Assembly: GCF_026155325.1 (NCBI RefSeq)
Contig: NZ_JAPFPW010000007.1
Span: forward strand, 1 to 64,000
Reading direction: 5' to 3'
Source: Desulfobotulus pelophilus
GTDB taxonomy: Bacteria > Desulfobacterota > Desulfobacteria > Desulfobacterales > ASO4-4
Length of the DNA: 64,000 nt
Every line of letters begins with the position of its first letter. Position 1 is the first letter of the stretch. The position numbers and the translations under genes were made by a program. Positions 17,302 through 26,627 of this stretch are shown here, piece after piece. A model generated the notes under the pieces. The model searched no databases. It saw only the letters and a list, made by a program, of their open reading frames with translations, and was not told the DNA's origin.

Positions 17302-18921
17302 TCACACCATCAGGTCCAGACGGGAATCACTTCTTCCCCATACCCGGCCTGTGCGGGACGATGCCGCACTCCCTTCCACCGAAGAAACAGCCCCCTTCTC
17401 CCTGCGCTCTTCCGCCTGACGTGCCTGGCGGGACTGCCTCTCCCTTCCCCGTTCCCGGAAAAGGGCCGTATCGAAGTCCGGAGCCACACTTACTTCCATG
17501 CGTTCCACCCGAAGCCCCTGTTCCTGCATTTGGCTCTTCAACTCCGCCACCTGGGTCAGGAGCATGTCATGGGCACCTTTTTTCTCCGCAAGGATACGGA
17601 TATGGACACCCCCTGCAATGGTTTCGATATGCAGGTGCAAACGTCCCAGATGCTCCGGCTTCAGCTGAAAACTCACTTCATTCTGGCCTTCCCGGATGGC
17701 GTGGGCCATTTTTTTCCCCACCTGATCCATGACATAGGCAGGCGGAGGAGGCGGCGGGGCCTGAGTTCTCACGGACGAACCTTCACTGCCTCGGCCATGA
17801 CCCATTCCCATGCCCGATCCCAGACTACTGCGATCCCCATCCTTCTCAACGCTGCGGGAACGGAGCAGGGCTGCCCAACCATCCTCATCTTCGTCACCGG
17901 TATCCCGGTCACCGGTCAACTCCAGCCATCTTCCCAGCAGATCATCCAGAGACTGCCGGGAATCTTGATCCGTTTCACTGCCTTCCAGCCCCTGCCATGC
18001 CTGCAGGCCAGGATCTCCCACGGGCCTGACAGCAGCTGGTATTTTTTCAAAGGGTGTTGTGCGGAGTTCGGTCACACCTGCGGGATCACGGCCGGGCTGC
18101 ACCTCCCTCAGAAATCCTGCGGCAACCTCCATGGCCGGCACGCTGAACTCCAGCGTTCTTGAGGTAGCCATACGGCCAAGATCCTGATCTGCCATGGCAC
18201 TAAGCACCAGACGTTCCAGCATGGCCGCCGTATCATGGGAAAAACCAGCCATCTCCGACTTGCTCATGCTGCCCAGACCCTGCAAAAGACTATCCAGCAC
18301 CCGGATGGCCTCTTCTCGGCCGCCAGCATCAACAACAAGGGAGCCACGGGTCAAATCATCCCGCAGCATGGCCCATTCACGGCCCAGACCCTCCAGAGAA
18401 AATCCCTTCCCTTCTGTTATGGACCGGTCCATCAGGGTGGCAATCCTGTCTTCCGGAATGCCCATGTCCCGCAAAAGGGTATACACAAAAGGAAACAAGC
18501 CAAGGGCCAGACCGGCATCCCCGCTGTTTTCAAAGGATTCCATTCCTTCCGCCAGAGAATGAAGCCTCTCAAGGAGTCGTCCGAGGCTCACATCCTGTCC
18601 ACTGGCATCGTCCAGAAGCATCATCATGGCATCCTGACTGTCCTCATCCAAACCACTTCCCAATATCATCTTCCTTAAAACATTCAGGGCTTCACTGTCT
18701 GCGGATACCTCCTGACGACCCATGGAAACAAAGGCCTGCCACTGATTCCGCATTCCTTCGAGCACAGATACCAGAGAGAGCATGGGTTCATCCGCCACCT
18801 TCTTTTCCATGGCCCGATCCATGAACGTGGAAAAGCCGGGCTCTGCAGCCGCTTCTGATCTCCCTGCTTTAAAAGAAAGACCCAAATCCTGTGATATCAT
18901 GGGGGGGGTTGCCAGCATCAT
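17302..18921 (-). CDS. fliK: Hook-length control protein FliK
   Basis: The 539-residue protein ends with a Flg_hook domain (about 395-480) containing EVSFQLKPEHLGRLHLHIE and KSQMQEQGLRVERMEV, the conserved FliK C-terminus. Before it are a PPPPPP run at 389-394 and a long, poorly conserved ruler region. FliK measures the hook and triggers the FlhB switch. AGGA lies eight bases before ATG 18921. It is the first gene of the fliK-flgD-flgE operon behind a sigma-54 promoter. Confidence 0.92.
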   Translation of the reverse strand: MMLATPPMISQDLGLSFKAGRSEAAAEPGFSTFMDRAMEKKVADEPMLSLVSVLEGMRNQWQAFVSMGRQEVSADSEALNVLRKMILGSGLDEDSQDAMMMLLDDASGQDVSLGRLLERLHSLAEGMESFENSGDAGLALGLFPFVYTLLRDMGIPEDRIATLMDRSITEGKGFSLEGLGREWAMLRDDLTRGSLVVDAGGREEAIRVLDSLLQGLGSMSKSEMAGFSHDTAAMLERLVLSAMADQDLGRMATSRTLEFSVPAMEVAAGFLREVQPGRDPAGVTELRTTPFEKIPAAVRPVGDPGLQAWQGLEGSETDQDSRQSLDDLLGRWLELTGDRDTGDEDEDGWAALLRSRSVEKDGDRSSLGSGMGMGHGRGSEGSSVRTQAPPPPPPAYVMDQVGKKMAHAIREGQNEVSFQLKPEHLGRLHLHIETIAGGVHIRILAEKKGAHDMLLTQVAELKSQMQEQGLRVERMEVSVAPDFDTALFRERGRERQSRQARQAEERREKGAVSSVEGSAASSRTGRVWGRSDSRLDLMV

Positions 18922-18984
18922 GGGGCAATCCTTTCATTCAGGATGATAGAAACACGAAGAAACAGAACAGACTACCCATCCTTT

Positions 18985-19000
18985 AGCAAGCTGCATGCCA
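18985..19000 (-). promoter_or_regulatory. Sigma-54 promoter of fliK-flgD-flgE
   Basis: Minus-strand TGGCATGCAGCTTGCT matches the consensus TGGCACG-N4-TTGCW with one mismatch. The predicted start is about 50 bases before the fliK ATG. Confidence 0.85.
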
Positions 19001-19180
19001 CAGGAATCAAGCTGACACACAAAGATAAAGCCTTGGAATAACAAAACAAACAAAACCCGCTTTTCTCAACCCCAGGGAAGAAAGAGCCTGACAGGGAAAA
19101 ACTTTCCCTACCCCGGAAAAAAAAGCCCTCCGGCTGCCTCGGGTGTAGGCGGCTAAACCGGCAGAACAACCCTCAAGGCA

Positions 19181-19196
19181 TGGCACGGATTATGCT
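19181..19196 (+). promoter_or_regulatory. Sigma-54 promoter of the FlgP-like block
   Basis: Plus-strand TGGCACGGATTATGCT matches TGGCACG-N4-TTGCW except for one T. It faces away from the fliK promoter 180 bp away and lies about 95 bp before the lipoprotein gene at 19289. Confidence 0.8.
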
Positions 19197-19288
19197 TGTC
19201 ATCCAGAAAGAGGGTGTCAGGATAAGGCATCCTGAGGTCTGAAAGCCGTACCGCAAAACCTGTGCATATTATTAAGGAGAGGTGTACC

Positions 19289-19945
19289 ATGAAACTGTAT
19301 CCGTTTTTTTATCCAGACAAATACTCTGCTCCCTTACTCCTTATCCTGTTTTCCATAATCATTTCGGGCTGCGGCATAACCGGCCATCAGGTTGTCAAGC
19401 ACAGGGAACCCCAAACCTACCGGGAAAATTTCATTCCTGGCCTTGAATCCGGAGAAGCCCGCCATAAAATACGGGTTGCCGTCATCGGTCAGGGGCTGGC
19501 TCCGGAAAAGGGCTCACCTCAGCAACGAAGACTGATGGCCGAAAGAGCTTCGGTTCTGGACGGCTACCGCCAGCTTTCCGAGCGTCTCGCCGGTACCATC
19601 ATGCAGGTATACAGTGAAGCCGGTCACAATACCCTGAACAGAGATCTGATCATCAGTGAAACCAATGCCTACCTCCGTGGAGCGCGTACCTTTGAAAGCA
19701 GCTATGAAGACGGCCTCGCCACCACGCGGGTGGAGGTCTTCATCAGCCCCAGAGAACTGAAGTTCTACCATGGCTCCGAACTTTCCCGAATGCTGATGGG
19801 CGCTCTGGCCGGTGCCTCCATAGGGGCTGTGGCCGGTGGTGCGGCGGGAGTTCTCACTAACTCATCGGATGCTGTGATTTATCAGACCATGGGTGTGGCT
19901 GCCGGAGCCGGTGCAGCAGGCGGTGCCATGCTCTCCACACAGTAG
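19289..19945 (+). CDS. LPP20/FlgP-like lipoprotein with glycine-rich tail
   Basis: The 218-residue product has a signal peptide with lipobox ISGC (Cys 28). A central domain (about 55-165) starts VAVIGQGLAPEKGSPQQRRL and continues with AERASVLDGYRQLSERLAG, which resembles LPP20/FlgP lipoproteins. FlgP builds outer-membrane-associated basal discs in Vibrio and Campylobacter. The last 50 residues are hydrophobic and Gly/Ala-rich (GALAGASIGAVAGGAAG), like a glycine zipper, which is not usual for FlgP. GGAGAGG precedes the ATG. The sigma-54 promoter and location inside the flagellar locus favour a flagellar role. Confidence 0.75.
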   Translation: MKLYPFFYPDKYSAPLLLILFSIIISGCGITGHQVVKHREPQTYRENFIPGLESGEARHKIRVAVIGQGLAPEKGSPQQRRLMAERASVLDGYRQLSERLAGTIMQVYSEAGHNTLNRDLIISETNAYLRGARTFESSYEDGLATTRVEVFISPRELKFYHGSELSRMLMGALAGASIGAVAGGAAGVLTNSSDAVIYQTMGVAAGAGAAGGAMLSTQ

Positions 19946-19955
19946 AAAGTCTGCA

Positions 19956-20555
19956 ATGAAAGCTTTTGCCATGATCGCTGCAGGCATAATGACACTGGCA
20001 ATCGGTGCTCTGGTCTATGTGGCAGACCGGCCTGTGGGTATTTTTTCCCGGCTGGGTGACGGGCTGGATTTCATTCATTTCGGGAGGCTGGGCTACTGGC
20101 TTCCCGACGGACTGCATCCTCTGGGCATGGCCCTTATTTCTGCGGGAGTTGCGGGTGGCCGTCCCGCTTCTTTACGTTTCTGGGCCATTTTCTGGGGCAT
20201 CATCGGACTTTGCATGGAAACGGGGCAGTATTTTGGAAAAAAAACCACCGCCTTCCTTCCTGCGGGCTGGCAGGATCTTCCCTTCGTAAGGGAAACGGCA
20301 GCCTATTTCATCCATGGCACCTTCGATCCCATGGATATGGTGGCTGTCCTTCTGGGAAGCCTTACCGCCTGGCTTCTCTCCTTTGCACCATGGCAGAGAA
20401 TCTCCCCCTATCCGGCCATAAAAAATCCGGCTTTCCTCCGCACAAAGAAAAACCCTTCTCCCCTTCCGGGGCTGTTTGAAACAACCCGACAAAAAAACAA
20501 CCTGTCAGCGTATTCCCAGCTAAAGTCAAAGCCGCCGTGTGACGATGACAGATAA
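19956..20555 (+). CDS. Small membrane protein, VanZ-like in layout
   Basis: The 199-residue product has about four hydrophobic helices in residues 1-150 and a polar, proline-rich C-terminus. DPMDMVAVLLGSLTAWLL near 128-145 resembles the D-x-x-D...G pattern of VanZ-like proteins, but the match is weak and no function can be given. ATG 19956 begins ten bases after the lipoprotein stop, with a poor ribosome site, so it is probably translated by coupling. Earlier in-frame codons overlap the lipoprotein gene and are unlikely. Confidence 0.6.
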   Translation: MKAFAMIAAGIMTLAIGALVYVADRPVGIFSRLGDGLDFIHFGRLGYWLPDGLHPLGMALISAGVAGGRPASLRFWAIFWGIIGLCMETGQYFGKKTTAFLPAGWQDLPFVRETAAYFIHGTFDPMDMVAVLLGSLTAWLLSFAPWQRISPYPAIKNPAFLRTKKNPSPLPGLFETTRQKNNLSAYSQLKSKPPCDDDR

Positions 20556-20587
20556 AATTGACTCAAAACCATCACAACGAGGCCGCC

Positions 20588-21556
20588 ATGAAACAATCCC
20601 CCTCTTTTCTTCGATCTATTTGCATGCTTGCGATAATGGCCCTCGGCTTTGCTCTTATTGTAGCGACAGGAGACAGCGACTCTTCCAACCCGACAACACC
20701 GCCGGGACCGCAGCCAGCCCTCCCCCCTGACGTAAGCATCATCAACCCGCAAACCGCTTCTCTTTTTCAGGAAACGGACACCATTACCTTTGTTGCTCAG
20801 GCCACAGACTCCATAGACGGACCTCTTTCCGGAGTAGCCCTCAAATGGTATTCTTCCCGTGAAGACTACCTGGGCTTCGGCTCCTCCCTGACCAATGTGG
20901 AATTCAGAAAAACAGGCACCCATACCATCACGCTGATAGCGGAAAACAGGCAGGGTGTGAAAAATACCGCATCCATTGATATTGCCATCAATCCTTACAA
21001 CAACACCCCACCCACGGCATCCATTGTGCAACCCGCCGACGGGGAAAGCTTCCAGCTCGGAAGTCTCATTGTTTTCCACGGAGAAGGCAATGACACCGAA
21101 GACGGTCCCTTGAGCGGTGCCCAGCTCGTGTGGACTTCCAGCAAAGACAAACAGATCGGTACGGGTCCAAGCTTTACAAGCACCAGCCTGTCTTCGGGAA
21201 CCCACACCATCACCCTGGTAGCCAAAGACAGCCAAGACATTCCCAGCAGGCCAGCTTACGTGACCATTCACATCAACAACACCCCACCCGTAGCCGAAAT
21301 ACAAAGCCCTGCGGATGGCAGTACTTTCAGCGTTCAACACAGCATTCTTTTTAGGGGCAGGGCATTGGATGCGGAAGAAGGATACCTCCAGTCAGATCAG
21401 CTCCAGTGGTATTCCACCATAGATGGCAACCTCGGAACGGGCCAAACCTTTCACAAAAACAACCTGAGCCCCGGCATCCATACCATCTCACTGGTAGCAA
21501 CGGATAAAGACGGAGCCACAGATATGGATGAAATCCAGCTTACCATAACCCCTTAG
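20588..21556 (+). CDS. Secreted protein with three Ig-like repeats
   Basis: The 322-residue product has a signal sequence (about 1-27) ending LIVATGDSDSSN, where a lipobox Cys would be expected but Thr is found. Three Ig-like modules of about 90 residues follow (47-139, 140-231, 232-322). Each carries the pattern PADG..F, then D.EDGPLSG..L.W.SS, then GTHTITLVA. The gene lies 32 bp after the membrane protein gene, and GAGG lies five bases before the ATG. It is closely related to the next gene, suggesting a tandem duplication. A surface or periplasmic binding role is inferred from the modules only. Confidence 0.75.
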   Translation: MKQSPSFLRSICMLAIMALGFALIVATGDSDSSNPTTPPGPQPALPPDVSIINPQTASLFQETDTITFVAQATDSIDGPLSGVALKWYSSREDYLGFGSSLTNVEFRKTGTHTITLIAENRQGVKNTASIDIAINPYNNTPPTASIVQPADGESFQLGSLIVFHGEGNDTEDGPLSGAQLVWTSSKDKQIGTGPSFTSTSLSSGTHTITLVAKDSQDIPSRPAYVTIHINNTPPVAEIQSPADGSTFSVQHSILFRGRALDAEEGYLQSDQLQWYSTIDGNLGTGQTFHKNNLSPGIHTISLVATDKDGATDMDEIQLTITP

Positions 21557-21566
21557 GAGAACGGCC

Positions 21567-24077
21567 ATGGCCCGGTTTTACCGTACTTTTTTTCTGGCCA
21601 TAACGCTTTTACTTTCTTTGACTCCCGCCCAGACCATGGCAGCCGACCCTGTCGTTACCATCTCAACTCCAGCTGATGGAAGCCAGATAATTGCGGGCAG
21701 CTATGTTTCTTTTCTGGGAAGCGCCGTCATCGCACCGGGCCAGACCATTACAGAGTACCAGTGGGCCTCCTCCAGAGACGGTGTTCTTTCTTCCCTGCAG
21801 ACCTTCGGCACCCAGAACCTCTCTCCGGGGCTCCACACCATCACCCTGCTGATCCGCGATGATGCCGGAAAAATAGGAACCCACACCATCACCCTCACAA
21901 TCATCAACACAGCACCTCAGGCCCATATCACCCAACCCGATGACGGTGCCTTCTTTTTTGTTCGGCAGCACATCCGTTTTGAAGGATATGGTGACGATGC
22001 GGAAGATGGCCGGATAACCAACGATGACCTCCGCTGGGTTTCGGACAGAAATGGATTTCTCGGCACCGGTCCAACCCTGGATATCGGCAACCTTACCGCA
22101 GGACATCACACCATCTCCCTTACCGCCATGGACAGTCACGGCATGATCAGTCCAGCAGCAAGGATTCAGATAGAAGTCCGGAATGAACCTCCTGTGGCTG
22201 TCATTCATGCCCCGGCCGATGGGAGCTCCTTCAACCTTGGGGAAGCCATCACCTTAAGCGGCTCTGCCCATGACCCTGAAGACGGACCACTTACGGGCAG
22301 TGATCTCAGCTGGTCATCCAGCAAGGACGGAACCATAGGAACCGGTGAAGAACTCAGGAATGTGACCCTGTCTTCCGGGGAACACCACATTACGCTGACA
22401 GCCCGGGATAAGGATGGAAAAACAGGAAACGACACCATTACCATCATTGCAGGGAATCATCCGCCCGTGGCCGAAATACTGAGCCCCGGGGACGGGCAGC
22501 ACTTCATGGCCGGAGAGACCATTGAGTTTCGGGGGCAGGGAACGGACAGAGAGGATGGGCTCCTTCCGGACATCCAGATGGTGTGGACCTCCGGCAGAGA
22601 CGGTGAAATCGGTACAGGGCGCAGCTTCGAAACAAACACCCTCAGCGATGGTCGCCATGACATCCGCCTTACGGTAAAAGATAAAGATGGCGGCAGTCAT
22701 ACGGCGCAGATTTCCATCACCTGCGGCAATACCCCTCCCTCCATACCCGTTATTTACCGCCCCTTACCGGATGCGGTTTTTGAAAAGGGAGAAACGGTAG
22801 TCTTCTACGGCACAGCGCAAGACACAGAGGATGGCAATCTTTCGGGCAGCTCCCTTACATGGCAAAGTAACAATGGGGGACAGATCACAAATCTGGGAAG
22901 CGGCAACTCCTTTTCCACTAACTCCCTTGCCAGCGGCGATCACAGCATCAGCCTGAAAGCCACCGACAGCGGTGGAGCCAGCAGCACACAGACCGTCAAC
23001 GTAACCGTTAAAGAAATGAAAGCGGATATTCCGCGTCCCCAGCTGCGCCAGGGCCTGATGCAGCCCGTTAGCATTCAGGGAGGCACAGGGCCATACAGAA
23101 TAGCCATTCGGCACCCCCAGCTTCTATCCTGTCAGGTCTCCCGGGAAACGGCCAACAGCCTATCCCTCAACCTCACCGGCCTGTCTTCCGGCAGCACCAC
23201 GCTGACCATAACCGACAGCATCCGGAATACTGTTACCCTGCAAGTCCTTATCATCTCCCAAACAAGCCCCCAGCCGGTGGCAAAGGCCCGCATATGGCCT
23301 GCCAGCGGTTATTCCGGAGAAAAATTTCAGCTTTCAGCTGAAGGTTCCACAGGTTCTGATGCGGCCATACAAGAATATATTTGGACCCAAACCCAGGGGC
23401 CACCTGTCTTTCTTCTTCCGGGAACGGGCATGACAACCCGTTTTATGGCTCCCCCTGTATCCATGAACACAACTCTGGGCTTCCAGATCCTTGTTCGTGA
23501 TGCTAACGGACTGGAGGCAACCCATAAAATCCACGTGACCATCAGCCCGTCCAGTGTCAGCATGCCCGGCATTCCCGATAATACCATCCCGATCCGCTCC
23601 ATTCCCGGACCTCCGGTGGCCATCATGCAGACACCCGGCCTCACGGATTTCAGCGTCCATGACCCGGACGACATACGGGATATGAACAACCGCCCCCCAA
23701 ACCTGCCCTACGGTCTTTTCCGCATGGCCATGGAAGCAGGGCATGGGGAAACAGCCAAGTTCATCCTTTACCTTCCAGAGCCAGCACCACGGGGAAGTTC
23801 ATGGATGAAATACCATCCTGTAAGAGGCTGGGTGGATTTTGACCGCCACCTGATTTCAGCCGGGCAGGGAGACGGGGCCGTTTTCAACCATGCCAGAGAT
23901 CAGGTATTTATCTATATTACAGATAACGGACCATGGGATACAAACCCCGCCCCCGGCATTGTAGAAGATCCTTCCGGGCTTGCCCTTCCCGTAACAGCCC
24001 CCCCCTCTTCCGGTGACACGGCAGGCTCCGGGGGTGGCGGCGGGTGCTTTATGAGCTCCATTTTCTTCCCTGAATGA
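21567..24077 (+). CDS. Large secreted Ig-repeat protein with choice-of-anchor-type C-terminus
   Basis: The 836-residue protein has a signal peptide cleaved near TMA-ADP (about 25). Five Ig-like modules follow (about 28-115, 116-207, 208-297, 298-386, 387-485), then two further beta domains. The region about 700-810 (FILYLPEPAPRGSSWMKYHP, then DNGPWDTNPAPGIVEDPSG) resembles the choice-of-anchor U domain, ending in a glycine run and GGGGGCFMSS, similar to the start of a CFI-box sorting tail. It starts 10 bp after the previous gene, and AGGAG precedes the ATG. It is likely exported and anchored at the cell surface, though the ligand is unknown. Confidence 0.75.
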   Translation: MARFYRTFFLAITLLLSLTPAQTMAADPVVTISTPADGSQIIAGSYVSFLGSAVIAPGQTITEYQWASSRDGVLSSLQTFGTQNLSPGLHTITLLIRDDAGKIGTHTITLTIINTAPQAHITQPDDGAFFFVRQHIRFEGYGDDAEDGRITNDDLRWVSDRNGFLGTGPTLDIGNLTAGHHTISLTAMDSHGMISPAARIQIEVRNEPPVAVIHAPADGSSFNLGEAITLSGSAHDPEDGPLTGSDLSWSSSKDGTIGTGEELRNVTLSSGEHHITLTARDKDGKTGNDTITIIAGNHPPVAEILSPGDGQHFMAGETIEFRGQGTDREDGLLPDIQMVWTSGRDGEIGTGRSFETNTLSDGRHDIRLTVKDKDGGSHTAQISITCGNTPPSIPVIYRPLPDAVFEKGETVVFYGTAQDTEDGNLSGSSLTWQSNNGGQITNLGSGNSFSTNSLASGDHSISLKATDSGGASSTQTVNVTVKEMKADIPRPQLRQGLMQPVSIQGGTGPYRIAIRHPQLLSCQVSRETANSLSLNLTGLSSGSTTLTITDSIRNTVTLQVLIISQTSPQPVAKARIWPASGYSGEKFQLSAEGSTGSDAAIQEYIWTQTQGPPVFLLPGTGMTTRFMAPPVSMNTTLGFQILVRDANGLEATHKIHVTISPSSVSMPGIPDNTIPIRSIPGPPVAIMQTPGLTDFSVHDPDDIRDMNNRPPNLPYGLFRMAMEAGHGETAKFILYLPEPAPRGSSWMKYHPVRGWVDFDRHLISAGQGDGAVFNHARDQVFIYITDNGPWDTNPAPGIVEDPSGLALPVTAPPSSGDTAGSGGGGGCFMSSIFFPE

Positions 24078-24097
24078 GAGACCACAACCCGTAAGCG

Positions 24098-24177
24098 GCA
24101 GACTTCCGTCTGCAAAGATTCATACCATGATCGTACAATACCAGAACCTGTCATTGCATAAGGTGCAGCGACAGGTT
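24098..24177. terminator. Two hairpins between convergent genes
   Basis: A 6-bp stem with TTCC loop (24098-24113) and an 8-bp stem (24145-24152 with 24170-24177) lie between the convergent Ig-repeat and motE-like genes. Neither has a strong T run. No gene was seen in 24,078-24,306. Confidence 0.35.
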
Positions 24178-24306
24178 TGATTGCCACCTTTTATTCTTTG
24201 CATGATTGGGAATCCGGCTGACCATAACAGCCCAAAAGTCAGGATCGGATCAGCTACCATCATTCAACGTTTCCCTCATCGGCAAGGCTCTTACCAGCCT
24301 CCTCCC

Positions 24307-24840
24307 CTACTCCTTTACCCGCACGTCCCTTTCCGCCATTTTCTGACTGATCACCGCCGCCTTGCCCGGATCCATGCGGCCAAGAATATTGGCCGCCGCC
24401 GCCGGTCTCATGGCCCGAAAAATATCCCGTGCCACCCCGGGATCCATGGCATCAAAAACAGGGCCTGCCTGATTGGGCCGCATACCCGAATAAAAACGGG
24501 CCAGCTGTTCAATTTTTGCCGCCTCTTCGGCCTCCACCCGGCGCTCCGCCTCACTGCGCTTCCGGCTGAGACGCTCAAGCCCTTCTTCCACCTGCCGGTT
24601 CAGCTCCTGCAGGCGCTCAATTTCTTCTTCCACTTCCCTGCGCAACTGGTTCAGTCGCCTGCGCTCTTCATCCAGAGCTTCGGCTTCTTTCCGGATGGCT
24701 TCCCGCCGCGCAGCCATGCCTTCCAGCTCCACAACAATGGCTTCCCTCTCCTCTGCCCGAACGAAACCACCGTCCGGAACAACCAGCAGCAGGCATGCCC
24801 ACATTCCCAAAGGGAACCACCAGCCCATTCGCATGCTCAT
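24307..24840 (-). CDS. MotE-like protein (coiled coil plus MgtE-N domain)
   Basis: The 177-residue product has an N-terminal signal or anchor segment (about 8-28), a long charged coiled coil (30-110) and an MgtE-N-type C-terminus with PVFDAMDPGVARDIFRAM and ANILGRMDPGKAA. This layout defines the MotE family, which in several bacteria supports stators or basal body assembly. It overlaps fliJ by ATGA at the end of the flgB-fliJ operon. Confidence 0.8.
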   Translation of the reverse strand: MSMRMGWWFPLGMWACLLLVVPDGGFVRAEEREAIVVELEGMAARREAIRKEAEALDEERRRLNQLRREVEEEIERLQELNRQVEEGLERLSRKRSEAERRVEAEEAAKIEQLARFYSGMRPNQAGPVFDAMDPGVARDIFRAMRPAAAANILGRMDPGKAAVISQKMAERDVRVKE

Positions 24841-25286
24841 GACCTGTCCTCCCTCACCTTCCGGATGGAAATCATATCATCGGCCTCTTTCTGCTGCAGG
24901 AGATCCATTTCCTGCCTGTATTCTTCGCTTCGCCGCTCCTTCAGATTTTCCAGAGCTTTTTCCGCCATGCGCGCCTTATCCAGCGCCTTCTGTTTTTCCC
25001 GAATCCGATAAAGAATCCTTTTTTTCCTGTCCTCCAGCTTCTCCATGCGTATGACCATATCCGCCAGATATTCGGTATGGATGCGGAAACGTTCACCGGA
25101 AATCCCTTCCATGGTTTCCCTTTCCAAGGCAAGCCCTCCGGCCTCCTGATCTTCCTTCAGGGCCTGCATGGAAGCTTCACACTCCTCCAGAAGTCGCTGC
25201 ACGGCCAAAAGAGACTGCAAAGCCTCCTGCACCTGAAAATGCCGGTACCGGAGAAGGGCTTCCATACGAAAAACAAAACGCTTCAT
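24837..25286 (-). CDS. fliJ: Flagellar export chaperone FliJ
   Basis: The 149-residue protein is almost entirely helical coiled coil, starting KRFVFRMEALLRYRHFQVQE, as in FliJ. FliJ fits into the FliI hexamer and links it to FlhA. It overlaps fliI by ATGA upstream and the MotE-like gene downstream. Family sequence conservation is low, so position next to fliI is important evidence. Confidence 0.9.
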   Translation of the reverse strand: MKRFVFRMEALLRYRHFQVQEALQSLLAVQRLLEECEASMQALKEDQEAGGLALERETMEGISGERFRIHTEYLADMVIRMEKLEDRKKRILYRIREKQKALDKARMAEKALENLKERRSEEYRQEMDLLQQKEADDMISIRKVREDRS

Positions 25287-26626
25287 GGGTCTCTGTCTCC
25301 GACAAGAATACCGGCCAGCGTGGAAAAGCCTTCTTCTGAAGTGACCCTGACATCCACTCGCTGACGCAGGAAAGCCTGAATTTTCGGAGCCATTTTTTTG
25401 GCCATATCAATCTGGGGATTGGACCCGTCCACATAGGCACCGATCTGTATCATATCTTCCGCTTCCCTGTAGCTGGCCAAAAGACGGATGGCCTGCTCCC
25501 GCAGAGCAAGATTTTCCGGACGGGTCACATCCCTGGCCACACGGCTCACGCTGCCGAGCACATCGATGGCCGGATAATGACCACGACTGGCAATCTGACG
25601 GGAAAGCACAATATGACCATCCACAATGGAACGCACCGTATCGCCTACAGGATCATTCATATCATCCCCCTCCACCAGAACCGTATAAATACCTGTAATA
25701 CTGCCCTTGCCCTTCACCGTTCCGGCCCTTTCCAGCAGAATGGGCACCTGAACAAAGAAGGAAGGAGTATAGCCACGGGTCGTAGGCGGTTCTCCCGCAG
25801 CCAGCCCCACATCCCGGCTGGACATGGCATAGCGGGTCAGGGAGTCCAGCAAAAGAAGAACTTCTTTGCCCTGATCCCGGAAATACTCGGCCATGGTGGT
25901 GGCAAGGTAGGCTCCCCGCATGCGCACCAGAGGTGGCACATCCGAAGTAGCTGCAATAACAACGGATTTCTTCCTGCCCTCCTCTCCGAGAATATCTTCA
26001 ACAAAATCCTTTACTTCCCGTCCCCGCTCTCCGATAAGCCCAATCACCACCACGTCGGCGGCTGTATGGCGCGTCATCATACCCATCAGCACACTTTTCC
26101 CCACACCGGAACCGGCCATGATGGCCACACGCTGCCCTCTGCCCAGGGGTATCATGGTGTTAATGGCACAGACCCCCACATCCATGGGCTCTTTCACAGG
26201 ATCACGGTCCAGAGGATTGATGGGCTTTCCATAAAGCGGGTAGGCCACTTCCGCTGCTATGGGTCCAAGGCCGTCCAGCGGCTCTCCCATGCCATCAATC
26301 ACCCGGCCCAGATAGGCTTCACCCACCGGTGCAAGGGGTCTTGCTGCTTCCACCATGACCCGGCTGCCCGGACGGATTCCACGGGTGCTTCCATAGGGCA
26401 TGAGCAGAGTGTGATCCTGACGGAAACCCACCACTTCCGCCAGCATATCGCTGCCATCATCCAGCAGAATACGACAGAAACTGCCAATACCCTGCCCAAT
26501 ACCTTCAGCTTCGGCAATCAGCCCCACCACCTGTACCACACGACCTTCCAGCCGGGTCAGCAGCGTTTCCCGCACAATACGATGGAAACGGGAAAAATCC
26601 ATATGCAGGTTCAGGCCATCTTCCAC
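25283..26626 (-). CDS. fliI: Flagellum-specific ATPase FliI
   Basis: The 447-residue AAA-type ATPase energises flagellar export. Walker A GSGVGKS is at 172-178, with the Walker B region VLLLLDSLTRYAMSSRDV and the family motif GEPPTTRGYTPSFFVQVP. The start is GTG 26626, supported by GGAGG five bases upstream and the fliH stop one base before. It forms the cytoplasmic ATPase complex with FliH and FliJ, both adjacent. Confidence 0.97.
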   Translation of the reverse strand: MEDGLNLHMDFSRFHRIVRETLLTRLEGRVVQVVGLIAEAEGIGQGIGSFCRILLDDGSDMLAEVVGFRQDHTLLMPYGSTRGIRPGSRVMVEAARPLAPVGEAYLGRVIDGMGEPLDGLGPIAAEVAYPLYGKPINPLDRDPVKEPMDVGVCAINTMIPLGRGQRVAIMAGSGVGKSVLMGMMTRHTAADVVVIGLIGERGREVKDFVEDILGEEGRKKSVVIAATSDVPPLVRMRGAYLATTMAEYFRDQGKEVLLLLDSLTRYAMSSRDVGLAAGEPPTTRGYTPSFFVQVPILLERAGTVKGKGSITGIYTVLVEGDDMNDPVGDTVRSIVDGHIVLSRQIASRGHYPAIDVLGSVSRVARDVTRPENLALREQAIRLLASYREAEDMIQIGAYVDGSNPQIDMAKKMAPKIQAFLRQRVDVRVTSEEGFSTLAGILVGDRDP

Positions 26627-26627
26627 A

